Source: Oscillospiraceae bacterium (GTDB taxonomy: Bacteria > Bacillota_A > Clostridia > Oscillospirales > Ruminococcaceae). Taken from it: a stretch of 19,423 bases of DNA. Each line of letters begins with the position of its first letter. Position 1 is the first letter of the stretch. This document shows positions 1 through 6,450 of this stretch, in pieces. Under the pieces are notes generated by a model that saw only the letters and a program-made list of their open reading frames with translations, was not told the DNA's origin and did no database searches. A program made the translations under genes and the position numbers. The stretch spans positions 1 through 19,423 of the forward strand of contig JAGAJA010000039.1 in NCBI GenBank assembly GCA_017829075.1. The letters run 5' to 3'.

Positions 1-4
1 TCCA

Positions 5-1045
5 ATGGCAGATGTTAAAGTTGCAATTAACGGCTTTGGCCGTATCGGACGCCTTGCGTTCAGACAGATGTTCGGTGCTAAGGGCTACGATGTAGTAGCT
101 ATCAACGACCTGACCAAGCCCTCTATGCTTGCTCAGCTCCTCAAGTACGATACCGCTCAGGGCGGCTACTGCGGCAGAATCGGTGAGAATCTTCACACCG
201 TTACCGCTGATGACGAGGCTGGCACAATCACTGTTGACGGCAAGACCCTGAAGATCTACGCTATGGCTAAGGCTAACGAGCTTCCCTGGGGTGAGATCGG
301 TGTTGACGTAGTTCTCGAGTGCACAGGCTTCTACTGCTCCAAGGAGAAGTCCCAGGCTCACATCGACGCTGGCGCTAAGAAGGTTGTTATCTCTGCTCCC
401 GCAGGCAACGACCTCAAGACCATCGTTTACTCTGTAAATGAGAAGACCCTGACCGCTGACGATCAGATCATCTCCGCTGCTTCCTGCACCACCAACTGCC
501 TCGCTCCTATGGCTAAGGCACTGAACGATTACGCTCCTATCCAGTCCGGTATCATGAGCACAATCCATGCTTACACCGGCGACCAGATGATCCTCGACGG
601 CCCCCACAGAAAGGGCGACCTCAGAAGAGCAAGAGCTGGCGCAGCTAACATCGTTCCGAACTCCACCGGCGCAGCTAAGGCTATCGGTCTGGTAATTCCT
701 GAGCTGAACGGCAAGCTCATCGGTTCTGCACAGCGTGTACCTGTTCCCACAGGCTCCACCACTATCCTCACCGCAGTTGTTAAGAAGGCTGACGTTACCA
801 AGGAAGGCATCAACGCTGCTATGAAGGCTGCTGCTTCCGAGTCCTTCGGCTACAACGAGGATCAGATCGTTTCTTCCGATGTTATCGGCATGAAGTACGG
901 TTCTCTGTTCGATGCAACACAGACCATGGTTGCTAAGATCGCTGATGACCTCTATGAGGTACAGGTTGTTTCTTGGTATGACAACGAGAACTCCTACACA
1001 TCTCAGATGGTAAGAACCATCAAGTACTTCGCAGAGCTGAAGTAA
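5..1045 (+). CDS. gap: Glyceraldehyde-3-phosphate dehydrogenase, type I, NAD-dependent
   Basis: Cytoplasmic glycolytic enzyme that oxidises and phosphorylates glyceraldehyde-3-phosphate to 1,3-bisphosphoglycerate. The 346-residue protein has the full family length. The Rossmann dinucleotide motif GFGRIGR is at residues 10-16, and Asp35 in AINDLT fits NAD rather than NADP use. The catalytic cysteine is Cys161 in SAASCTTNC, with the partner His188 in STIHAYT. The C-terminal SWYDNENSY signature is intact. The ATG lies 4 bases into the window, so its promoter and ribosome site cannot be seen. Codon choice is strongly biased to a few codons (GCT, AAG, ATC), unlike most neighbours, as expected of a very highly expressed gene. 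The next plus-strand feature is a folded RNA ending in a U-tract, so gap probably ends its own transcript. Identity is very secure. Confidence 0.98.
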   Translation: MADVKVAINGFGRIGRLAFRQMFGAKGYDVVAINDLTKPSMLAQLLKYDTAQGGYCGRIGENLHTVTADDEAGTITVDGKTLKIYAMAKANELPWGEIGVDVVLECTGFYCSKEKSQAHIDAGAKKVVISAPAGNDLKTIVYSVNEKTLTADDQIISAASCTTNCLAPMAKALNDYAPIQSGIMSTIHAYTGDQMILDGPHRKGDLRRARAGAANIVPNSTGAAKAIGLVIPELNGKLIGSAQRVPVPTGSTTILTAVVKKADVTKEGINAAMKAAASESFGYNEDQIVSSDVIGMKYGSLFDATQTMVAKIADDLYEVQVVSWYDNENSYTSQMVRTIKYFAELK

Positions 1046-1064
1046 TTGCAATTTGATCAAAAGA

Positions 1065-1197
1065 AATACCCTCGGGTTTAGGTGACTGCCGTTATTGCAG
1101 TTTCTGTCCCGCCGAGCAAATCATCTAGCGCATAGATGAAGCTTCGGCGAGGCGGAACTGCCTAAAGGTGCACCCTTTCCGGGGGTATTTTTTTTGT
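1065..1197 (+). ncRNA. Folded RNA downstream of gap ending in a terminator U-tract (unidentified)
   Basis: An 11-bp outer stem pairs 1065-1075 with 1179-1189 (one G.U), and the run of eight T follows at once. Inside it, TTTAGG (1077-1082) can pair with CCTAAA (1161-1166). GCAGTT (1097-1102) plus CCGCC (1109-1113) can pair with GGCGGAACTGC (1151-1161), and TCATCTA (1121-1127) pairs with TAGATGA (1133-1139) around loop GCGCA. A competing small hairpin, AAAGG/CCTTT (1164-1178), would break the TTTAGG stem. So it is at least the gap terminator, and its size and branching are far beyond an ordinary terminator. It could be a small RNA cut from the gap 3' end, or an attenuator for the broken gene starting at 1213. 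I do not recognise T-box, SAM, TPP, cobalamin or c-di-GMP hallmarks in it. Confidence 0.45.
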
Positions 1198-1212
1198 TGA
1201 GAGGTGTTCATT

Positions 1213-1675
1213 ATGTGCGATAGCTGCAAGCAGCTTCATTTTTATTCTATTTCCAAATCAACCTATAGACAAAGTCTATAGGTTGAACCAACCGCTATGG
1301 CGGTTGGAGCGGCGAAGCCGCAGGAAAGCCGTTCAATACTGATTCTGTCAAAACCAAAGGTTTTGACTAGCCGCCTTACAGGCGGCTCACCTTATAGACA
1401 AAGTCTATAAGGTGATTAAGAATTAGTATTATAACAGCTTCAGGTCAACGCTGCAATACTTCCATGAGATAAGCAAGATACGCGGTCTGGTGAGCTTCGG
1501 CGATATGGCGGTGGAAAGCGCGACTGTCCCGCTGGAGGAGATTGCCGGAGAGATACGAGGGTATTTCCGGCACGAGGTAAAGTGCGCCCTCTGCGGTCAG
1601 CGCTTTGATGTTTGGATAGACACAAACAACGGCAGCGGCGGGCTTTGTGCTTTGGACTTGCCAGAGCAAAAGTAA
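1213..1675 (+). pseudogene. Small Cys-containing protein gene interrupted by a hairpin element
   Basis: A good ribosome site (GAGAGGTG, 1200-1207) precedes an ATG at 1213 whose reading begins MCDSCKQLHFYS and then runs into the repeat element at 1239, ending inside it. On the far side an open frame from 1427 to the TAA at 1673-1675 encodes a charged segment with a CALC pair (KCALCGQRF). It has no convincing start of its own except a GTG at 1490 that lacks a ribosome site. The two halves are in different frames: removing the element plus one copy of its 8-bp flank takes out 204 bp, but the ATG frame then meets TGA after 16 codons. The gene was therefore already damaged, or further small changes followed insertion. 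Alternatively the downstream part is a separate small gene. No family recognised. Confidence 0.45.
1239..1434. mobile_element. Six-hairpin MITE-like repeat element, copy 1
   Basis: A 196-bp non-coding element about 94% identical, without gaps, to the copy at 15618-15813. It consists almost wholly of perfect hairpins: 1260-1284 (11 bp, AAA loop), 1288-1307 (8 bp, TATG loop), 1309-1321 (5 bp, GAA loop), 1347-1367 (9 bp, AAA loop), 1370-1386 (7 bp, TAC loop) and 1387-1415 (13 bp, AAA loop). The first and last share the core TATAGACAAAGTCTATA, and the outer ends form an imperfect terminal inverted repeat of about 22 bp ending in AATCA. It is flanked by CAGCTTCA at 1231-1238 and 1435-1442, a likely 8-bp target duplication. 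No transposase is present, so movement would need enzymes supplied in trans. An IS200/IS605-type derivative is an alternative, though those do not make target duplications. Confidence 0.75.
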
Positions 1676-1696
1676 TCTACTCAATGCAGAAATAAT

Positions 1697-1809
1697 CCCC
1701 CGAACATACATAAATCTGTTTCAGTCCTCATAAACTGTGAAAAAGGAAACGTCCGCGGAACTCCCTGCGGGCAGAGGAGCGTGAAAAAGAGATTTATGCA
1801 ACGGGGGTG
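1697..1809 (+). promoter_or_regulatory. Foldable spoIIID leader covering the ribosome binding site
   Basis: CCCCC (1697-1701) and CATAAATC (1709-1716) can pair with GGGGG (1803-1807) and GATTTATG (1791-1798). This would close a three-way junction over two inner hairpins: CAGT/ACTG (1722-1737) and an 8-bp stem at 1751-1772. The closing 3' arm overlaps GGGGGTG (1803-1809), the only Shine-Dalgarno-like sequence before spoIIID, so folding would hide the initiation site. The pairing is seen in sequence; the regulatory role is inference. Confidence 0.35.
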
Positions 1810-1818
1810 CGAATTGAG

Positions 1819-2112
1819 TTGAAGAAAGATACGCTTGGGGAAGCAAATCAGGAAAGATGTGTCATACTTGGACATTATATAGTAGAAAACAACGCAACAG
1901 TGCGCGCGGCAGCAAAAAAATTCGGGATAAGCAAAAGCACGGTACATCAGGACATAACTACAAAGCTGGAGCAGGTGAACCGCCAGCTCCATGACGAAGT
2001 AAAAGCAGTCCTTGACCGAAATAAGCAGGAACGTCACCTGCGCGGCGGTCAGGCAACAAAGAAGAAATACGCCGAGATATCCAAAAAGCGAATGAAGCAG
2101 AAATGTACATAA
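1819..2112 (+). CDS. spoIIID: SpoIIID-type sporulation transcription regulator
   Basis: Small DNA-binding protein that in sporulating Firmicutes switches mother-cell gene expression between the sigma-E and sigma-K stages. The helix-turn-helix core ATVRAAAKKFGISKSTVHQD and the family hallmark RHLRGGQATKKKY towards the C-terminus are both present and in the right order. Length is about 97 residues against roughly 80-95 for the family, with a short Lys-rich tail. The start is uncertain: a GTG at 1807 in the same frame has no ribosome site, whereas a TTG at 1819 follows GGGGGTG (1803-1809) by 9 bases, so I chose 1819. The gene stands alone, between a broken gene and a terminator, and does not sit beside spoIIQ or mbl as in Bacillus. 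The leader can fold over the start region. Confidence 0.9.
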   Translation: MKKDTLGEANQERCVILGHYIVENNATVRAAAKKFGISKSTVHQDITTKLEQVNRQLHDEVKAVLDRNKQERHLRGGQATKKKYAEISKKRMKQKCT

Positions 2113-2116
2113 AAAC

Positions 2117-2142
2117 AACCCCTCCCATTTCAGGGAGGGGTT
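2117..2142. terminator. Bidirectional terminator between spoIIID and the surface protein gene
   Basis: AACCCCTCCC, loop ATTTCA, GGGAGGGGTT: a perfect 10-bp stem. Read on the minus strand it is followed by GTTTTTAT, a good intrinsic terminator for the gene ending at 2174. On the plus strand the U-tract is weak, so it may serve spoIIID less efficiently. Confidence 0.85.
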
Positions 2143-2173
2143 GAAACTATTTGGATTTATTTCCGGTCAGGAA

Positions 2174-2890
2174 TTACTTTCTCTTTCTGGAGATAGCCAG
2201 TGCGCCAGCAGCTACAACTGCAAGACCAGCTACGGCAGCAATGCCCTCAACGCCGGTGTCAGGAGAGCCCTTGTCAGCGCCGGTTGCTGCGTTGGAGCCT
2301 GCGTCTGTTGCGTCAGAAGCGTCTGCTGCGCTCATGCCGGATACAGTGAATGTAACCTTTACAGACTCGTAGCTGTCGTTCGGGATAGCTGCGAGGTTAT
2401 CATATGTGTTTATAAGCTGAATTCTGCCGGTGTTTGCGATGTTGAATTCCCAATCAGAATAGCCGCCGCTCTTTGTAGCAGCGCCTTCGCTCATTGCAGC
2501 AGCGTCCTTGTCAAAATCAACAGAAGCGCCGTTCAGTTCAACATCAACAAGCTCAAGCTTGATGTCGGGTGTTGCGTCGAGGTCGATGTTGGTTTCGAGC
2601 TTCAGCATATTCCAGCCGCCGTCCTTAATACCGTTCAGCTCAACAGTGTATGTGCCGTCGCCGGTGATGGTTGCGTCAGTGTAGCTTGCACCCTCAACGT
2701 CAACTGCTTCATCAATCTCATCGTCCCATACGAGAAGCTGAGACTGTGCAATATCATCGCGGAACATATAGCTTGATGACTGGAAAGTAATAGCTGCAGT
2801 GTAGCTGTCCTCAGCGGAAGTGGGAACAACAAGTGCAGCGGCTGCAACTGCGCAAGCGGCAATTGCGGAAACGATGTTTCTGATTCTCAT
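2174..2890 (-). CDS. Secreted protein with C-terminal SPDTG anchor-like tail
   Basis: A 238-residue exported protein. Residues 1-26 are a signal peptide: basic start MRIRN, Ala/Val-rich core, probable cleavage after TSA26. The acidic middle (about 27-190) is rich in short hydrophobic/polar alternation typical of beta-sandwich folds. A Ser/Ala/Asp/Gly-rich linker follows (about 187-208). The end is SPDTG (209-213), a hydrophobic segment (about 215-234) and RKRK: the layout of a sortase sorting signal with a non-canonical LPxTG box, otherwise a membrane anchor. The ribosome site AAGGAGG lies 10 bases before the ATG. The gene has its own promoter (3002-3030) and terminator (2117-2142). The middle may be a carbohydrate-binding or adhesion domain, but I recognise no specific family. 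Confidence 0.9.
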   Translation of the reverse strand: MRIRNIVSAIAACAVAAAALVVPTSAEDSYTAAITFQSSSYMFRDDIAQSQLLVWDDEIDEAVDVEGASYTDATITGDGTYTVELNGIKDGGWNMLKLETNIDLDATPDIKLELVDVELNGASVDFDKDAAAMSEGAATKSGGYSDWEFNIANTGRIQLINTYDNLAAIPNDSYESVKVTFTVSGMSAADASDATDAGSNAATGADKGSPDTGVEGIAAVAGLAVVAAGALAISRKRK

Positions 2891-2914
2891 GATAATTAAT
2901 CCTCCTTAAAAAAT

Positions 2915-2929
2915 GCAAACAGTGTTTGC
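2915..2929 (-). promoter_or_regulatory. Terminator-like leader hairpin abutting the ribosome site of the surface protein gene
   Basis: On the minus strand GCAAAC, loop ACT, GTTTGC is followed by ATTTTTT and directly by AAGGAGG. A second leader hairpin, CTCTGC/GCAGAG, lies upstream at 2963-2980. Together they leave a structured 5' leader of about 100 bases, open to attenuation or to stabilising the message. The role is inference. Confidence 0.4.
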
Positions 2930-3001
2930 GTGAGCCGGGATTTTCCACGGCTTTGCGGTATTCTCTGCGGGGAAGCAGAGCTTTACCAATGTTCATTTAT
3001 C

Positions 3002-3030
3002 ATTATAATATATCTAGGAAAATTATTCAA
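3002..3030 (-). promoter_or_regulatory. Sigma-A promoter of the surface protein gene
   Basis: Minus strand: -35 TTGAAT (3025-3030), 17-base spacer, -10 TATAAT (3002-3007). It lies about 105 bases before the ATG at 2890 and is near consensus. Confidence 0.85.
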
Positions 3031-3310
3031 GATGTAATAATGTACAAATCCGGGGACAGTTTTCTGTTAAACGCGTCAAAATAATGGAAATAGTTACTGA
3101 TATTTCTTTCCGGCAGCGGAAATATGCGGTTTTATTTATTTCTTCGATTATTTATAAATTTATGCGCCAATACTATTTCTGAGGAAAGAGATAAAATACT
3201 TATTTGGAAATAAATAAAAATATTAAATATGAACGATTCTTTTTGTTCAATCTTACAAAATGAATTATGATGAGATTTTTTTTGCATTTTCTACTTTCAT
3301 TTTCCCGACG
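3031..3310. other. AT-rich intergenic stretch without a gene
   Basis: The space between the divergent surface protein and murA promoters is AT-rich, with several T/A runs, and lacks any open frame with a ribosome site. I see no repeat, RNA fold or mobile sequence in it. It may hold upstream promoter elements or regulator sites for either flanking gene. Confidence 0.6.
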
Positions 3311-3314
3311 TTTA

Positions 3315-3323
3315 TGGTATAAT
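3315..3323 (+). promoter_or_regulatory. Extended -10 promoter of the murA operon
   Basis: TGG-TATAAT (TG at 3315-3316, TATAAT at 3318-3323) is an extended -10. The -35 region 17 bases upstream (TTCATT) is poor, typical for extended -10 promoters. The leader of about 120 bases contains a hairpin (ATATA..CGGC/GCCG..TATAT, 3375-3403) and CCTCC..GGAGG (3415-3430). Confidence 0.7.
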
Positions 3324-3448
3324 GTAATGGTATAAAATGCAATGGGTGTGCTATGCCCTGAGCTAATACATAAAAATATACCCGGCTGTGAAAAAGCCGT
3401 ATATAAAATCTGTCCTCCAATTGGGGAGGGCAAGGGGGAAGTGCAGTT

Positions 3449-4747
3449 TTGGAAAAATACGTTATCAAGGGCGGAAAGACTCTTAGCGGAGAGGTTTTCA
3501 TCAGCGGCGCAAAGAATGCGGTCGCTGCGATCCTGCCGTGTACGATACTTTCAGACGAGCCCTGCATTATTGAAAATATACCGAATATCAGCGATGTTAC
3601 TATCACATTACAGATCATGTCCGAAATGGGCGCAAAGATCCGTATGCTGAATAAAACCACTGTGGAGATCGACACTCGTTCTCTCCAGAACATTCCTGTT
3701 CCCTACGAAAAGGCAAAGCTCATGCGGGCTTCGTCCTATTTCCTCGGAACTCTTCTCGGACGCTTTCACAGCGCGCACGTTTCGATGCCCGGCGGCTGCA
3801 ATCTGGGCGACAGACCGATAGATCAGCACCTAAAGTGCTTTTCCGCTCTGGGAGCTGAATACGAGATAGACGGCGGCATGGTGAATCTCCATGCGGATAA
3901 GCTTATCGGCAGCCAGATCTTCTTTGACAAGAACACTGTCGGCGCCACAATAAATGGAATTATGGCGGCGGTCAAGGCTGACGGGCTTACCATAATCGAA
4001 AACGCGGCAAAGGAACCTCACGTTGTTGACCTCGCCAACTGTCTTAACAGCATGGGCGCGGACATTCTCGGCGCAGGAACTGATGTTATCAAGATCCGCG
4101 GCGTGAAGTACCTCCATGGCACGACATACAGCGTGATCCCCGACCAGATCGAAGCTGGAACATTCATGGCTATTGCCGCCGCAGCCCGCAGCAATATCCT
4201 TATCCGAAATGTAATTCCGAAGCACCTTGAGCCTATCACTCAGAAGCTGGTGAAGATCGGCGTTCAGGTGGAGCAGTTCGATGACGCGGTAAGAGTTATC
4301 GGCGGTCCGGAGTATGTCGGCACAAGCGTAAAGACCAATCCGCATCCCGGATTCCCCACGGATATGCAGCCCCAGATGGCGGCAGTGCTGACCTGCGCAA
4401 AGGGCGCGAGCATGGTGACCGAAAGCATTTTCGACAATCGCTTCCGCTATGTTGATGAGTTGAGAAGAATGGGCGCGAATATCTCGGTAGAGGGCAGAGT
4501 AGCCGTAATCGAGGGCGTAGAGCGGCTTAAGGGCGCTCCTGTAAAGGCAACGGATCTGCGCGCAGGCGCGGCGCTTATTGTTGCGGCTCTCGGAGCAGAG
4601 GGAGTTACCGAAATTTACGATATTTTCCATGTAGAGCGCGGCTATGAGAACATGGAAATCAAGCTCCGCAATCTCGGCGCGGATATCCAGAAGGTTGACG
4701 AGCCTGATCCCACTGCTGAGGAGAAGGCGCTGAAAAAGGCTCTCTGA
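3449..4747 (+). CDS. murA: UDP-N-acetylglucosamine 1-carboxyvinyltransferase
   Basis: First committed enzyme of peptidoglycan synthesis; it moves enolpyruvate from PEP to UDP-GlcNAc in the cytoplasm. At 432 residues it has normal MurA length. Lys22-Asn23 sit in the N-terminal SGAKNAVAA motif. The active-site loop MPGGCNLGDRPIDQH carries Cys117, the residue attacked by fosfomycin, so the enzyme should be drug-sensitive in principle. The N-terminal MEKYVIKGGKTLSGEV matches the family, fixing the start at a TTG (3449) behind a G-rich ribosome site (AGGGGGAAG). A short charged tail (about 413-432) extends past the fold. The stop overlaps the next start as TGATG, so it is translationally coupled to the WalJ-like gene. 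Confidence 0.96.
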   Translation: MEKYVIKGGKTLSGEVFISGAKNAVAAILPCTILSDEPCIIENIPNISDVTITLQIMSEMGAKIRMLNKTTVEIDTRSLQNIPVPYEKAKLMRASSYFLGTLLGRFHSAHVSMPGGCNLGDRPIDQHLKCFSALGAEYEIDGGMVNLHADKLIGSQIFFDKNTVGATINGIMAAVKADGLTIIENAAKEPHVVDLANCLNSMGADILGAGTDVIKIRGVKYLHGTTYSVIPDQIEAGTFMAIAAAARSNILIRNVIPKHLEPITQKLVKIGVQVEQFDDAVRVIGGPEYVGTSVKTNPHPGFPTDMQPQMAAVLTCAKGASMVTESIFDNRFRYVDELRRMGANISVEGRVAVIEGVERLKGAPVKATDLRAGAALIVAALGAEGVTEIYDIFHVERGYENMEIKLRNLGADIQKVDEPDPTAEEKALKKAL

Positions 4748-5544
4748 TGGCGAGGATTTTTCCGATATGCAGTTCCAGCAGCGGAAACGCGACTTTTGTC
4801 GGAACAAGAGGTCACGGCATACTTGTTGACGCCGGGTGCAGTTTTCGTTCCCTCAGAAATTCGCTGGAGCTTATTGATACCTCAACGACTGAGATAGAAG
4901 CGCTGTTCATTACCCATGAGCATATCGACCATATCAAGGGACTTCTCCAGCTCACGAAGCACACGAAGATTCCTGTATTTGCAAGCCCCGGCACTATCCA
5001 GCAGCTCCGGACTGCGGTCAAGGATCTGATCCCGGAGGAGGTGCGGCTATATGACATTGTTCATGAACCGTACCAGAGCGCGGATTTTGAGGTGCGAGCG
5101 TTCCACACTCCGCATGATACTCCGGAGAGCGTGGGATATCTGATAAACTACAACGGCAGGAAATATGCGGTTTGCACCGATCTCGGCAAGGTCACTTCCG
5201 AGGTAGAAAAGGCTCTTCTGGGCTGCGAAGCGGTGCTGCTTGAAAGTAATTACGATCCTGCTATGCTGGCGAAAAATCTCAATTATCCTGTGGCGCTGAA
5301 GCAGCGTATCGCCGGAGACAAGGGACATCTTTCCAACAATGCCGCCGCCGAATTTGCCGGAAAGCTGGTAGAAAGCGGCACTACAAAGATAATTCTCGGA
5401 CATCTGAGCCGCGAGAACAACACCCCGGCGACCGCCGAGCGGTGCGTTGCGGAGTATCTCAGGGGAAAGGGAATGCGCAGGAACAGCGATTACATACTGG
5501 ACGTAGCCCCGGTTATGACGCAGGGGCGGTATATTCCGGTCTGA
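4747..5544 (+). CDS. walJ: WalJ/YycJ-like metallo-beta-lactamase-fold hydrolase
   Basis: Cytoplasmic metal-dependent hydrolase of the YycJ/WalJ group, linked in other Firmicutes to coordinating cell division with DNA replication through the WalRK cell-wall system; its exact substrate is not settled. It has 265 residues. The opening ICSSSSGNATFV and the metal motif THEHIDH (His57, His59, Asp61, His62) are typical. Further ligands are probably in HTPHDTPES, the VCTDLG aspartate and the C-terminal ILGHLSRENN histidine. The start overlaps the murA stop by one base, so expression is tied to murA. This places a wall-related hydrolase in a peptidoglycan operon and not beside walRK. A generic MBL-fold nuclease is the alternative. 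Confidence 0.88.
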   Translation: MARIFPICSSSSGNATFVGTRGHGILVDAGCSFRSLRNSLELIDTSTTEIEALFITHEHIDHIKGLLQLTKHTKIPVFASPGTIQQLRTAVKDLIPEEVRLYDIVHEPYQSADFEVRAFHTPHDTPESVGYLINYNGRKYAVCTDLGKVTSEVEKALLGCEAVLLESNYDPAMLAKNLNYPVALKQRIAGDKGHLSNNAAAEFAGKLVESGTTKIILGHLSRENNTPATAERCVAEYLRGKGMRRNSDYILDVAPVMTQGRYIPV

Positions 5545-5557
5545 TGGAGTGATTTAA

Positions 5558-5845
5558 ATGATAAAGCATATTGTTATGTGGAAATTCAAGGAAGGCGAGC
5601 AGGAAAATATGCTGCTTTTCCGGGACAGGCTTCTGGCGCTCAAGGGAAAGATCCCTGAGATACGCGCTATGGAAGTGGGGATCAATATGAACCCCTCTGA
5701 CAGGAGCTATGACGCGGTTCTGGTGAGCGAATTTGACAGCATGGAGGCGCTCCGCGCGTATTCCACAAATCCTCTGCACGTCGAGGTTTCCGCATTCTGC
5801 AAGTCTATCCGCACTGCCTCCGCGAGCGTTGATTATGAGTTCTGA
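5558..5845 (+). CDS. Dabb (stress-responsive A/B barrel) domain protein
   Basis: A single-domain protein of 95 residues matching the dimeric alpha-beta barrel (Dabb) family. It starts with the characteristic MIKHIVMWKF, has the helix-rich REGULAR-type spacing of the fold, and contains a central motif VGINMNPSDRSYDAVLVSEF. The DPLH-like NPLHVEV segment is near the end. These small barrels bind or convert varied small molecules, and the family name does not predict a substrate. The ribosome site GGAGTG precedes the ATG by 8 bases. It follows walJ by 13 bases and its 3' end overlaps the glycosylase gene by 11 bases, so it belongs to the murA operon. Confidence 0.88.
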   Translation: MIKHIVMWKFKEGEQENMLLFRDRLLALKGKIPEIRAMEVGINMNPSDRSYDAVLVSEFDSMEALRAYSTNPLHVEVSAFCKSIRTASASVDYEF

Positions 5846-6326
5846 AAACCGCGTTCAGCATGAGTTCCCGCCGGTGTTTGACGGTAATTCGCGGGTGCTT
5901 GTTTTAGGCACTATACCCTCGCCGAAATCAAGAGAGCGGGGGTTTTACTATATGCACCCTCAGAACCGCTTCTGGCGTATGCTGTCGGAGGTACTGGGTG
6001 AGGAGATCCCGCAGGATATCCCTGGCAGGCGGGAAATGTGCCTCAGGCACGGCGTTGCGCTGTGGGACGTGCTGGCGGAGTGCAGCATTGAGGGCGCTTC
6101 CGACAGCAGCATAAAAAACGCAGTTCCGAACCGTCTTGAGATGATTTTTTCCGCAGCGGACATCAGAGCGGTATTCACTACTGGTAAAAAGGCGCAGGCG
6201 CTTTATGAGCGTTTCTTCCCGGACTTAATGAAAGCGGAATGCCTGCCCTCTACCAGCCCGGCGAACCGGACGATCTCCGAGAGTGAAATGCTGGAGAAGT
6301 ACCGCAGAATTGCAGAGTTTCTTTGA
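5835..6326 (+). CDS. Deoxyinosine / uracil-DNA glycosylase (HDG, UDG superfamily)
   Basis: Base-excision repair enzyme, probably removing hypoxanthine (deaminated adenine) or uracil from DNA. The 163 residues carry the UDG superfamily N-terminal motif LGTIPSPKSRERGFYY (24-39), a conserved HPQNRFW (41-47) with Asn44 in the pocket, and the C-terminal DNA-binding loop PSTSPAN (138-144). This combination fits the hypoxanthine-DNA glycosylase family (UDG family 6) better than Mug. The frame is open further upstream, but the ATG at 5835 gives the family-like start; it lies inside the end of the Dabb gene (11-bp overlap), so coupling is likely. It is the last gene before a strong terminator. Confidence 0.87.
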   Translation: MSSENRVQHEFPPVFDGNSRVLVLGTIPSPKSRERGFYYMHPQNRFWRMLSEVLGEEIPQDIPGRREMCLRHGVALWDVLAECSIEGASDSSIKNAVPNRLEMIFSAADIRAVFTTGKKAQALYERFFPDLMKAECLPSTSPANRTISESEMLEKYRRIAEFL

Positions 6327-6332
6327 AGTCAG

Positions 6333-6361
6333 CCTGAGATTTTTTCTCAGGTGATTTTTTT
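6333..6361 (+). terminator. Intrinsic terminator of the murA operon
   Basis: CCTGAG, loop ATTTTTT, CTCAGG, then TGATTTTTTT. It lies 6 bases past the glycosylase stop. Confidence 0.9.
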
Positions 6362-6405
6362 ATACAAATTCTGTGGTTTTGTCCACCGACAAATCCGTTG
6401 CGATG

Positions 6406-6414
6406 TGCTATAAT
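6406..6414 (+). promoter_or_regulatory. Extended -10 promoter of the arabinofuranosidase gene
   Basis: TGC-TATAAT (TATAAT at 6409-6414) lies about 35 bases before the start codon. The -35 is poor. An inverted repeat GTGG/CCAC (6373-6386) sits just upstream and could be an activator or repressor site. A weak -35 fits a gene that needs an activator such as the neighbouring AraC protein. Confidence 0.65.
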
Positions 6415-6450
6415 TATTTCAGAATAAATTCCGCACAGGAGGAAAAACAA

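Noticed and set aside
1065..1197. T-box or known riboswitch downstream of gap
   Set aside because: No T-box antiterminator consensus and no conserved core of the riboswitch classes I know; left as unidentified fold.
1239..1434. Repeat array as CRISPR
   Set aside because: The hairpins differ from each other in sequence and there are no regular spacers or cas genes; these are not direct repeats.
1239..1434. IS200/IS605-derived palindromic element
   Set aside because: Subterminal hairpins fit, but the imperfect terminal inverted repeats and the 8-bp flanking duplication at copy 1 fit a DDE-type element better; not fully excluded.
1781..1822. Thirteen-codon leader peptide (GTG start) ending across the spoIIID start
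   Set aside because: AGAGGAG is only one base from the GTG, too close to work, and the peptide has no attenuation-like codon run.
1681..2118. Minus-strand open frame across spoIIID
   Set aside because: Cys/Phe/Leu-rich nonsense translation opposite a recognised SpoIIID; no ribosome site.
3830..4807. Long open frame antisense to murA (325 codons)
   Set aside because: Lies wholly across murA and the start of walJ, has no ribosome site, and its composition is that of a shadow of a GC-rich third-position gene.
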